Shown here: positions 9,500-18,191 of the stretch, in pieces
Layout of the letters: every line of letters starts with the position of its first letter
How positions within the stretch are numbered: position 1 is the stretch's first letter
NCBI GenBank assembly: GCA_003427395.1
Contig: BFEA01000501.1
Span: 257,459 to 284,227, forward strand
DNA length: 26,769 bases
From: Chara braunii
Taxonomy: Eukaryota > Streptophyta > Charophyceae > Charales > Characeae
Reading direction: 5' to 3'
Program-made: the position numbers and the translations under genes
Notes under the pieces: model-generated
Databases searched by the model: none
Told to the model about the DNA's origin: nothing
Seen by the model: the letters and a program-made list of their open reading frames with translations, nothing else

Positions 9500-10766
9500 C
9501 TAGGGACGCAGTAACGAGACGTGGTAGACATCGTGCACACGAGTCTGGCGTAGGTAGTCGGGCAGCTTCACACGAAAGTTGACCGGGCTAGAAGCCGTAT
9601 CAGAACTGACGGCCTGAAGAATGCGGCATGGGCCAAAGAAGCGACGCTGAAACTTGCAAAGCGTGTCCGCTTCGAGCTGTAAGTAGCGGGCGTCGATAAG
9701 CACATCATCACCGACTTTGAATGAATGATTCATCCTCGATCGGTTTGCACGTGCTGCCATGCGAGTCTGGGAAACGTCTATGTGCTCATGCGCGGTCTTC
9801 ATGATCGACGTCATGTGTGCAACCCAATCATCCAACGCTGGACAACTCGTGTCGGGGTGCATCTGTATTGGTCAAAGGAAGTCCACGGGAACACGAGGGT
9901 GATAACCGAGGTCGCAATAGTAAGGCGACATCCCCGTGGCTGGCGAGACGGCGTGGTTGTAGGCTATCTCCGCGTGGACAAGATGGAGATCCCACTGCTG
10001 GTCGTCACGAACAATCTTTCGGAGAATATCTTCGAGAGTCTTGTTCGTGACCTCGGTCTGACCATAAGTTTGGGGATGGTAAGACGAGGAGAAGCGGAGC
10101 TGGGTACCGTAAACCTCGTGGAACTGTCGCCAGAATCGGCTAGTAAAGCGCAGGTCACTGTCAGATTGATATGATGCTCAGAGGTAAGCAGTCATCACGC
10201 ACGACTCGGTCAAACACAATGTTGGCAACCTCACGTGCGCTGATGGCATAGCGGCGCGGAACAAAGTGTGCACGCTTCGTGAAGAGATCGACAACGACCA
10301 GGATAGCATCATGACCGCGGGGGGTTGAAGGACGAAGAGGACAGATAAAGTCCATCGAGATGGACTGCCAACGACCCTCAGGGATAAGAAGAGGTTGGAG
10401 CAAACCATAAGGCAAGTGGTTCGCACTGTTCACCTCCGGACAGGTGGGACACTCTGCGACGTAGTCCTTCACAAAGTCCTTGCGCTTCGGCCTGACGTAC
10501 AGGCGGCTCACACGAGCCAACGTCTTGTGGAAGCCTATATGACCGGCGACTTCCTGGTCATGGAACTCTGCTACGGCCCGGACACGTAGCTGTCCAGTGG
10601 AGGGAACGCAAATACGGGGCTCTATGATGCCCTGTGAATCGTGCCAGTACACAAGACCGTTGTCCTTGAGAGAGTAGGTCGGGACGGTCTTGCCACTCCG
10701 AAGGATCGCATGGATGTCGCGATAGTCGGGGCAGTGGCGGTACTGAGTGCGAAACTCGTCGATCAC
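9500..10766 (-). pseudogene. Integrase region of pol (broken)
   Basis: Integrase inserts the cDNA. An HHCC zinc-binding region is seen (EFHDQEVAGH... then CPTC, about 10460-10570). The core follows with the first catalytic Asp in SMDFICPL and a KRAHF segment. A frame break at about 10160-10167 falls at the second catalytic Asp, where PLSIIS ends in a stop. In the next frame, DSDLRFTSRFW and GQTEV with the catalytic Glu follow. A TGA at 9872-9874 breaks this frame. The C-terminal GPY/F-type module (FFGPCRILQAV, then HDVYHVSLLRP) runs to a TAG at 9500-9502. Order and spacing are as in Ty3/gypsy elements. Confidence 0.88.
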
Positions 10767-11702
10767 TGAGTGGTGGACGTTGGTGACCGAGATGGAAGCG
10801 AGTTGAATCTGCTCTTGATCGTGGTCAGGGCGCCGGGATAAGGCATCTGCGACCCGATTAGTCTCACCCTTTATGTGCTTAGTGGTGAAACTGAACTCGG
10901 ATAGGTCGCGCCACCAGCGAGCCTATCGAGGAGTGAACTTCGGCTGTGTCAGAAAAGACTGGACAACAGAGTTGTCTATGCGCACCGTGAATGGTGCCCC
11001 GTGAAGGTAGTATTGCCCGTGCCGAGCGACATAAACTACTGCGAGAACCTCATGTTCATCAACAGTGTAGTTTATCTCAGCGGGCAGGAGCTGACGGGAG
11101 TAGAAGGCTATCCAACAATCACCTGAGCGAGACTCGACAGTGCCGCCCTTGGCGATGGTAGGAAAATAGTCAATAGAAGGTACGTCAGTAGTTGGACGAG
11201 TAGGCGTCAGGCGGAAGGCAGTGGTAGGGGTAGGGGCTGGGAAGTGAGGGATACAAGGATAAGAGGAATCAGGAGAGGAGGGAAAAATTTGGGAAAGCAC
11301 TGCTCCTACAGCAAAGTCTGACGCATCGGTGGTAAGGATAAAAGGGCGATCAAAATCAGGTAGGTGAAGAACAGGTGCACATGTCACCGCCTTCTTGCGG
11401 GCGTGGAAGGCGTCCTCGTGGAGGGGTGTCCAATGCCATGGCGGGTTCTTCAGGAGGAAGGTAGAGGTAAGGACGTAGGAATAGCTAGCATATCCCTGGA
11501 TGAAATTACTATAGTAGCTAGTGAGGCCTTGGAAGCTGCGAAGCTGCTTGGCGGATGTAGGGACGGGCCACTCCTCAATAGCACTGGTCTTCGCGTCGTC
11601 CATGTGGAGACCCTGGTCAGACACGTAGTGTCCTAAGAAATTCACTTTGTGCTGGCCAAAGCGGCACTTGCTCAGCTTGGCGTAGAAGCCATGTCTGCGC
11701 AA
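10767..11702 (-). pseudogene. RNase H region of pol, with an inserted proline-rich loop
   Basis: The region begins with the connection segment (LSKCRFGQHKVNFLGHYVS) and FQGLTSYYSNFI. RNase H follows with TTDASDFAVGAVLSQ (first catalytic Asp), DEHEVLAVVY (Glu) and VRIDNSVVQSF (Asp). A TAG at 10923-10925 interrupts TPR-ARWW, and the same frame goes on to HIKGETNRVADALSRRP. About 50 extra residues rich in Pro, Thr and Ser (about 11135-11285) separate LSQ from AFYSRQLLPAE; most gypsy elements have only a short link there. Confidence 0.88.
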
Positions 11703-12574
11703 GCAGTCAAGGACATCGCGGAGGTGTCTAAGATGTTCCTCAAGGGTACGATATTAGAACAGGATATCGTCAAGGTAGACGAGAACGTACTGCTCCAGGA
11801 TGTCCCTGAAGATGTCGTTCATCGCCCTCTGGAAGGTAGCGGGTGCGTTGGTGAGGCCGAATGGCATCACCGTAAACTCGTAGTGGCCGAAGCGCGATCT
11901 GAACGCTGTCTTCGGCTGGTCCACTGCAGCGACGCGGATCTGATGGTAACCGCTACAAAGATCAATCTATGTAAAGAAGCGGTTGCCTGCTAGGCGGTCG
12001 AACAGCTTGTTGGAACGAGACATGGGGTAGCTGTTCTTAACCGTGTAGAGGTTGAGGCCACGATAGTCGATGCAGAGACGGAGAGTTTCATCCACTTTGC
12101 GAGCAAAGAGGACAGGTGCACCCCATGGGGAGTTGCTGGGTTTAATGAAACACAGTGTCAGGAGCTCCTCAAGCTGACGCTTGAGTTCGGTGGCCGCTTG
12201 GATCGAGAGCCTGTAGGGTGTCTGGTGGTGAATATGGCAGTCACGCACCAACTGGATGGAGTGCTCAACGTCGCGCATCGGTGGGATGCCGGCGTACGAG
12301 AACGACGATGGGAAAACATCGTGGTACTCTCGAATGATGTCACGAACTGCGGGCTTCAGGTTGGCCGTATAGCGTGCGAGTTCATCAGCGTCAGCGTCAG
12401 GGCGTGACGGCGGGGTGGACTCAACGGACGGCGGAGGGACGGAAGTAGAGATGGGAGCCATGAAGATAGAAGGAGGATCTGGCTCCAGAGAGATGAGCTC
12501 GACGTCAGGACAGGGTGGATCATAATGCAAGAGATCCATAACATTTAGGTGACGTCGTCCTATCGGATGAAGTG
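11703..12574 (-). pseudogene. Reverse transcriptase region of pol (broken)
   Basis: The reverse transcriptase copies element RNA into DNA. One frame holds the linker, then [25 protein letters not shown], a TAG at 11967-11969, [32 protein letters not shown], and the active-site YLDD (11766-11777). A TAA at 11754-11756 directly follows DDILF. The fingers and palm motifs appear in the normal order, so the stops are late damage and not rearrangement. The frame changes near 12575 relative to the protease. Confidence 0.9.
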
Positions 12575-12904
12575 AGCGAACAGTCGAGGCGAGGTGACGG
12601 TGATAGTAGGAGATGGTGTGGGCACGAAAGGCTCCGGGGGAGGAGGGTCGGGGCGTGGTGTCGCAGTGGTACCTATGAAAGGCACGCGATACGTATGTCC
12701 ACACTTCTTTTTGAGAACGAGAGTTTTGGTCGCCCAATCGGCCTCTGTGCTGCGGAACCGACGAGACCACGGAGTACCGAGAATGATGTCGTACCCCATA
12801 TCCATCACATCGAAATGTGCAGAGGAGCGGTGGCGACGAGACGCCGGGGAATGATCAGTCGGCTCGAGAGTGAGGAAGAAGGGGAGGTCGGTGACCGTCT
12901 GATC
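12575..12904 (-). pseudogene. Protease C-terminal part
   Basis: Next to the N gap is a retropepsin-like segment containing [20 protein letters not shown], where the ILG-PW core is typical of the C-terminal half of the Ty3/gypsy aspartic protease. The catalytic D-T/S-G motif would fall in the N gap and cannot be checked. The segment continues into a Pro-rich linker and then meets the RT frame after a frameshift. Confidence 0.75.
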
Positions 12905-13319
12905 NNNNNNNNNNNNNNNNNNNNNNNNNNNNNNNNNNNNNNNNNNNNNNNNNNNNNNNNNNNNNNNNNNNNNNNNNNNNNNNNNNNNNNNNNNNNNNNN
13001 NNNNNNNNNNNNNNNNNNNNNNNNNNNNNNNNNNNNNNNNNNNNNNNNNNNNNNNNNNNNNNNNNNNNNNNNNNNNNNNNNNNNNNNNNNNNNNNNNNNN
13101 NNNNNNNNNNNNNNNNNNNNNNNNNNNNNNNNNNNNNNNNNNNNNNNNNNNNNNNNNNNNNNNNNNNNNNNNNNNNNNNNNNNNNNNNNNNNNNNNNNNN
13201 NNNNNNNNNNNNNNNNNNNNNNNNNNNNNNNNNNNNNNNNNNNNNNNNNNNNNNNNNNNNNNNNNNNNNNNNNNNNNNNNNNNNNNNNNNNNNNNNNNNN
13301 NNNNNNNNNNNNNNNNNNN
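12905..13319. other. Assembly gap (415 N)
   Basis: An unbroken run of N covers the gag-protease junction and the expected protease active site. Single N also occur at 13451 and 22215. Confidence 0.99.
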
Positions 13320-15611
13320 TGAGTCGCTCCTGACGAGCCTGGAGCATGCTCAAGTCCAGAAGAGAGGACACAACGTCCTCGCGAGTAGCAAGCTGCTCGC
13401 TGCAACGGGCTGAGCGAATGGCTCGACGCGTCGGTAGTCGCGGCGGGGAANGAGGGGAGATGGTGGTCTGCGGAGGCGCAGACGGTACCGTGACAGAGGG
13501 CTGAGTACACTCTGTCGAGTCCCGCGATACCTCAGCTCCAGTAGCAAGAGGGGCGAAATGCGACGGAGATGTCGGGAAGCCCACTACTGAGGAGGGCGCA
13601 AGTGTACACTGCACCGTGGCTAGGAGGCGCCGCGGGGATGGGAGGCGCCGGGGGGGACGAAGCACGACGCTGGCGGGAAAGGTCAGCGTAGTGGCGGTTG
13701 AGGGCAGCAATGTAAGGGCACTGTGAGGAGTTATGACCGTCCTGCCGGCAGCACAAACACCCACGCCGACCCAAAATGGCCGCCCACTCCTCAACGGAAA
13801 GGACACCGCGAGGAGGGACAAAGCCCTGAGGGAGATCCTACTGAGGGACCTCGGGGGGCGACGTGCTAGCATGACCGGAGCGGCTGCGTGTCCGGGAGAC
13901 GGCGGAGAGGATGAGCTCGAGGCGCTCGGCCATAGGCAGAGTAGAGTCCTCCAGGTGGTAGTGGACGACCTCGCCGAGGTCGTGGTCGTCGCTATGGTCA
14001 CCCTCAAGCGGCAGCGGGGCAACGGCGTCCTGCTCACCATACTCGAGCACGCTGAAGCGGCGCGAGAAGTGGCGGCCCTGCTGCAGAGAACTGCGGGGGC
14101 AACCGCGGAAAGGAGAGCGGCGCTGGGAAGTGTCGTGAGAGGAAGAGGGGGCGTAGCCATTACGCTGAGGCTGGGAGGAGGAAGCGGGGTGAAGACGGGC
14201 CCGCATCCGCTGAAGGGTCCCGACGGCCTCATAGGCCTGCGGGGCCGATGTGAACTCGTACCGCCATAACTCGAAGCGGTACTCAAGGGGAAGGCTGGCC
14301 AAGAAACGGTCGATGAGGGCAGCCTCAGCGAGGAACGCCACATCACAAATGAGGCGGGCGTCCTTAAAGACCTGTGGTGGTTCAGGCAGGCAGCGCCACC
14401 AAAGTCGGACCAGCGTGTGCTGACGACGCGCTCGAAGGCGTCAGTGACGTCATGTCGGGCTCTGAAGCGGTCCTCGAGGAACGCCTGAAAATTCATGAAG
14501 GTTGGGGTCCGACCCTCACGAAGGGAGTGCACGTAGAAATCCTCCCAGGCGTCGAAGGGACCACCACGCCGGCGCGTGGAGAGGTGATCCACCCATGTAT
14601 CGGGTGGGGCGCCCATGAGCTGGAGTATGGTGGCAGACTGCAGCCATCGAGACACGCGTATCCCTGTACCGTCGTACAAAGCAATGTCCTCCAAGCGGCC
14701 GAGTGGTGCACCAACATTTTGGCGGCGAGGGGATCGAGGAGCAGAGGCTTGTGCTATGGCTCAGTAAGTCGGCGTAGACCCTGGAGAAAGGGGCGCAACT
14801 GACTGTACGCCTGGGCCGCATGAGGGAGTGGCGGGGGCAACCGCGGCAACCGAGGGAATGGGAAGAAGGTAGGATGGGGATGGATAGGGTGCAGGGCGAG
14901 GGAAGCGAGCCTGCATGGAAGGAAGAGTAGAGGAGGAACGGGGTGCGCTCGAAGGCGCGGCCACGTGTGAGGGTAAGGGTGGCTGAAGGCGTAAGAGAGC
15001 GAGGTCGTCCCGGGTCTGGGCAAGCTCGACCTCGAGACGTCGAAAGTAGATTGAGCGAGGAGTAGCAGGAGGAAGAGTGGGGGAAGTGGGCGCACGAGCG
15101 GCGCGGGGCATCCCACAGGGGGGAGAGCCAGGTGGCGCTGCGGTCGTGCGAAGAGAAGGGAGAAGCGGGGCACCCGGAAAAGCTGAGACCATGGCAGCGG
15201 GTTGTGGTCCAGTGGTCGTAGTGACCGGAATCTGAGCAGGTGCGCCCGTAGAGTGAGGGAGGGCTTGGCCCGTGGCGGTCGTCGCGCTGGGAACGTGGAC
15301 GGTCACCAGGATGGTGGATCGGGGGCGGTAGAGGAGGAAGCTCCGTCGTGGCCACCATGTCGGAGGACGGGGAACCCGGACTGGGAGCCAGGAGAAGAGA
15401 GAGAGTGAGGAGAGGAAGGACGGTCAGCGTCTTGGAGTTACTGCAGGTCAGCAGCAAGAGTCGCCACCTGTGTCTGTAAGGGCGCAAGGAGGGAGGTGAT
15501 GAGGGTGTGCATATCCCTCTGGGGCTAATGGCCCTATTCCGTCAGCACGGGTGTGGAGCCCGATGCCGAGGTCGTCGTCGCCTCGGCAGCTTGGGACACG
15601 CCGTCGGCCAT
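13320..15611 (-). pseudogene. gag of the chromovirus (broken)
   Basis: The chosen start is the ATG at 15609-15611 (MADGVSQAAEATTT). It is interrupted by TAG at 15534-15536 and 15525-15527 and by TAA at 15438-15440. A frame change near 15330 leads to a heptad-like segment (RRLEVELAQTRDDLALLRL) and a TGA at 14761-14763. The capsid-like region follows: RVSRWLQSATILQLMGA, AWEDFYVHSLRE and FQAFLEDRFRARHD. A frame change near 14365 gives EAALIDRFLASLPLEYRFEL. A TAG at 13838-13840 precedes the zinc knuckle CLCCRQDGHNSSQC (13718-13759; CX2CX4HX4C). A further frame change near 13600 leads to LATREDVVSSLLDLSMLQ at the gap. Residue order fits Ty3/gypsy gag. Confidence 0.82.
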
Positions 15612-15796
15612 GGGGAGGTAACGGGCCGGACTAGAGACGGTCGGGGGAGGTCTGCATGAGCGGAGGGCGTAGGGGGAAGTCTGCGATAGAAGGCGACGGA
15701 CGGCTCTAGTAAATCGAGCATAGGCGCCGTCAAAGGGGGAGAGGTGGTTTGGGTCCAGGGTGCCCGAGTGGAAAGGGGGAGTAAGAGAGTGTTTAG

Positions 15797-15826
15797 GAAA
15801 ACCCTAAACCCTAGAAAAACCCTAAG
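15797..15826. repeat. Short telomere-like motif (CCCTAAA type)
   Basis: aaccctaaaccctag followed by aaccctaagg gives about three copies of the plant-type telomere heptamer. In plants such short runs near transcription starts are also known as telo boxes. It lies about 190 bases upstream of the gag ATG. Confidence 0.5.
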
Positions 15827-16047
15827 GAGACCCTCACCGGAGTTTGAGTAGTTGGGGTAGGGTACTGGTGACCTAATCAAGAAAAAGAACAGCAAGAATG
15901 GGGGAGGCGAGAGAAAAATAAATAAACTGTGAAATTTCGAGAGAAAAATAATAAATAAATAATTAATTAAATAATTAAATAATTAAAAAAATTAAAAAAA
16001 TAAGGAAACAAAATGTGAGGAGAGAAATAATATTTATTTTTTTGGAA

Positions 16048-16440
16048 TTTTCGGCAGCATTTCCCTACCCCCCATGGGGTCAAGAATGTGCTAAGGGAAA
16101 GAAGAGACCAAGATAATTAAACTAAGTTTCAAAGTGCCGCAAATTAAAAATTTCAGAAAATAAATAAAATAATAATAAATAAAAAAATAGAGAAATAAAT
16201 AAATAAATAATTAGATGAGGAAGTGAAGAAAAATTAAATGTAGGATTTTTCAAAAATTCCGACACCATTTCTTTACCCCCATGGGGTCAAAGTGTGCCGT
16301 CAAGAAGAAAGGCTAAGTAAAATGGGAAAATTTTGGCAGCACTTCGTTACCCCCACGGGGTGAAAATGTGTGTCGAAGCAAGAATGACTAACACCTAATC
16401 AGATTTAAGGGTACCGCAAAGAAATTCAAATTTTCAAAAT
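16048..16440. repeat. Interspersed direct repeats with ccccatgggg core
   Basis: Two units of about 110 bases (16048-16160 and 16330-16440) share 'ttt.ggcagca.tt', a taccccc-atggggt core, 'aatgtg' and a 'ccgcaaa...aaattt' end. A shorter third copy lies at 16255-16300. The core is palindromic in two copies (accccCATGgggt type); the third has cacgggg. Confidence 0.6.
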
Positions 16441-16465
16441 AAAAAAAAAAAAAAAAAAAAAAAAA
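16441..16465. repeat. A25 homopolymer
   Basis: 25 uninterrupted A on the + strand, at the edge of the purine-rich tract. Confidence 0.95.
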
Positions 16466-16467
16466 TC

Positions 16468-16927
16468 AGAAAATGAGAAAAGAGTGGGGGGAATAAGATA
16501 ATTCGAATGTTTGGAAAAGGGAGCAAATATAAATCAAAAGAAAGATGGAAAGAAGAAAAACAGAAAAATTTCGAAGTTGGGGGGAAGGGGGATGAAAAAG
16601 TGAAGGAGAAAAGAGAGAAATAGGTGAGAGAGAAAAAGAGTATAGAGGGAGATGGGGGGAGTGATGGGGTTGTAGTTCGGGGAGAGGAGGGAGGGGGAAA
16701 GGGAGAGAAAGGGATGGGAAAGGTGGAGAGGGATCAAGGGGCAGAGAGAAGGGAGAAAGAAAAGAAAATAAATGAATAAAATAGAGAAGAATAGTGGGTG
16801 GTGGGAGAAAAGGTGGGGTGGGGAGAGGGGTATGAGTAGTGAGGGTGATTAGAAGGAAGTGAGTGGGGTGGGTAAGAGGAGAGAGAGGAGGTAGAGAAAG
16901 TGGAATAGTGGAGAGAGGGAAGAAGGA
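16468..16927. repeat. Strand-asymmetric purine-rich tract (about 460 bp)
   Basis: The + strand is almost entirely G and A with few pyrimidines (gagagaaaa, gggggaaggggga and similar). The retroelement's sense strand is therefore polypyrimidine here. It explains the long but meaningless minus-strand frame at 16466-16963. Triplex formation is possible. Confidence 0.85.
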
Positions 16928-16938
16928 AGTGATACCTG

Positions 16939-16974
16939 GCCCTTGGTATCTCCAAGGGCACAAGGTATACCAAG
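16939..16974. other. Two overlapping, mutually exclusive hairpins
   Basis: gcccttgg (16939-16946) pairs with ccaagggc (16952-16959). cttggtat (16943-16950) pairs with ataccaag (16967-16974). The stems share cttgg, so only one can form at a time. Confidence 0.5.
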
Positions 16975-17109
16975 ACTAGGAGGGTCTTCGCCTTCACGGC
17001 AGCAAGCCAACTGGAGGAGGGAGGGGGCTGAGATCTTGATCAGCCCCTTGCAGCAGCACTGCAGCGCCAAGGTATGCTGTGTGAGCAGACCCTCACTAGT
17101 GTAGATCAG

Positions 17110-17123
17110 CCCCTGATCAGGGG
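17110..17123. other. 14-bp palindrome in the leader
   Basis: cccctgatcagggg is a perfect palindrome. The left half is also part of a gatcagcccct repeat (about 17038 and 17104). Confidence 0.6.
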
Positions 17124-17427
17124 GTCTTCAAGCCACAAACAGCACTGGCCGTCAGGCCGGCATGCTGGGACCACTCCCGCGCCCGCCACATCACAGCCAC
17201 CAGTGTCGGAAACTCATCCTACCCCTGCTCCAACCTGTCCTCCAAACCCGTCGAAACGTGGGGGGAGTGGGGGCACGAGATCTTTCGCCACGATACTTCC
17301 AATCACCGGAACCCTGAAACTCACCCCCGAACCTGATCCTACCCCCGCCGCCGGCTGCACTTCGGAACTCGTCGACGGGGGGGGGGCCAAAAACCTCCTT
17401 CCGCCCGTCCCAGCCACCTGCGCCACT

Positions 17428-17491
17428 TGGTGCAGTGGTTATCACACCGTCCTGTAACGTTCGCCACCGCCGTCTGCCCGGGTTCAAATCC
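17428..17491 (+). promoter_or_regulatory. tRNA-like A box and B box, antisense to the chromovirus
   Basis: The A-box-like tggtgcagtgg (17428-17438) and B-box-like ggttcaaatcc (17481-17491, one mismatch to consensus) lie 53 bases apart on the + strand. The surrounding bases (gcagtggttatcac and cccgggttcaaatccc) look like D and T arms, with GGG/CCC pairing around ttcaaat. The acceptor stem is absent, and an A-rich stretch plus a hairpin gcgtgat/atcacgc (17507-17524) follows. It is likely a tRNA pseudogene or SINE head inserted in the leader. Confidence 0.45.
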
Positions 17492-17804
17492 CATACGCCG
17501 TAAAGTGCGTGATCACCATCACGCAAAAACGAAAAATTTTGCAGCCAAAATTTGACAGCGCCGCCAGTGGGGTTGGAGGAGCGCTGCTTCGGCCCTCCTG
17601 CACAAGCGGCCAAGCATTATTGCCGCCCGCAATGATTGCAGTCGCCCTACGAGATGTTGCTTTTCGCCTGCTGCAGCTCCGTGGCGTCCGCAACGATGGC
17701 GGACGGATCTTCTGCACTACTTTCCCTACCGGGAAAGTGCAACGCGGTCCACTACCGGACAGCGGGATGACTAGGGTGGATGGGCGGGATCAAGGATCGA
17801 TCCC

Positions 17805-17816
17805 GCTCCGATACCA
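17805..17816 (-). promoter_or_regulatory. Primer-binding site (initiator-Met tRNA type)
   Basis: On the minus strand TGGTATCGGAGC begins one base after the 5' LTR. It matches the common plant PBS TGGTATCAGAGC at 11 of 12 positions. This fixes the direction of the element and the inner edge of the 5' LTR. Confidence 0.85.
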
Positions 17817-17817
17817 A

Positions 17818-18108
17818 TGTGGTGGACTCATCAGGTGTGGTGTTCCGCTTGGGATAGAGATGGAGATGGAGGAAGAAGGGGGGGTGGCGAGATGGCACAG
17901 CGCAACTCCCACGCTAGACTCCAACACGTACTCCAAATTGTGCGAATGTAGAATGATCCGGAAAACAGACAACAGTTGGGGTATACCCCAGCGGACTGAC
18001 TGGTACCAATAGAGGTACCGACCTGGACAGGACTACCCCGAATACAACACAGACTTGTGAGAACAGGTCAAGGGGCTAGTCTCACAGGCCAACCGGAGGT
18101 CCGCTATA
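17818..18108 (-). repeat. 5' LTR of the chromovirus
   Basis: 291 bp, + strand tgtggtgga...tccgctata, homologous to 7570-7880 (roughly 92% over aligned sites by my count). The central tggggtatacccca palindrome (about 17977-17990) is kept. The PBS adjoins the left edge and the acatt duplication adjoins the right edge. Confidence 0.92.
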
Positions 18109-18113
18109 ACATT
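18109..18113. repeat. Target-site duplication, right (acatt)
   Basis: Matches 7565-7569 exactly. Confidence 0.85.
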
Positions 18114-18191
18114 TAACATGATATAAAGTATAATAATTTTCGCTATAGTAATTTCATGTCGCAGCTTAGATCAATAAAGGAGTTAGTCAGT

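Larger units (their letters stand above)
15612..17804 (-). other. Long 5' leader of the chromovirus
   Basis: Nearly 2.2 kb separate the PBS from the gag ATG. No gene is recognised. Frames in this stretch are products of low-complexity sequence: the minus strand is pyrimidine-rich across 16468-16927. The leader holds repeated ccccatgggg-type units, an A25 tract, a telomere-like motif, palindromes, and a tRNA-like A/B-box pair in the opposite orientation. Confidence 0.6.
7570..18108 (-). mobile_element. Nested Ty3/gypsy chromovirus (10.5 kb), defective
   Basis: This is an LTR retrotransposon read on the minus strand, complete in layout. In order it has a 5' LTR (17818-18108), PBS (17805-17816) and leader, then gag, protease, RT, RNase H, integrase and chromodomain (15611-9088), a 3' untranslated region, and a 3' LTR (7570-7880). 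The 5-bp duplication acatt flanks both ends, so the insertion ends have not been rearranged. The LTRs differ at roughly 24 of about 288 aligned positions plus a few indels. The coding region carries about ten in-frame stops and several frame changes. No clear polypurine tract precedes the 3' LTR. It was inserted into the interior of an older, oppositely oriented gag-only element. Confidence 0.92.

Noticed and set aside
13733-14269. 178-codon + strand frame opposite gag
   Set aside because: Antisense shadow of gag; no motif and no support from the retroelement's direction.
14516-15487. 323-codon minus-strand frame over gag
   Set aside because: It is out of frame with the recognisable gag motifs (coiled segment and capsid-like region) and is Ser/Pro/Leu-rich from GC-biased sequence. 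Only its first part may overlap true gag.
16466-16963. 165-codon minus-strand frame
   Set aside because: A product of the purine-rich tract; the translation is repetitive Pro/Ser/Leu/Phe without motifs.
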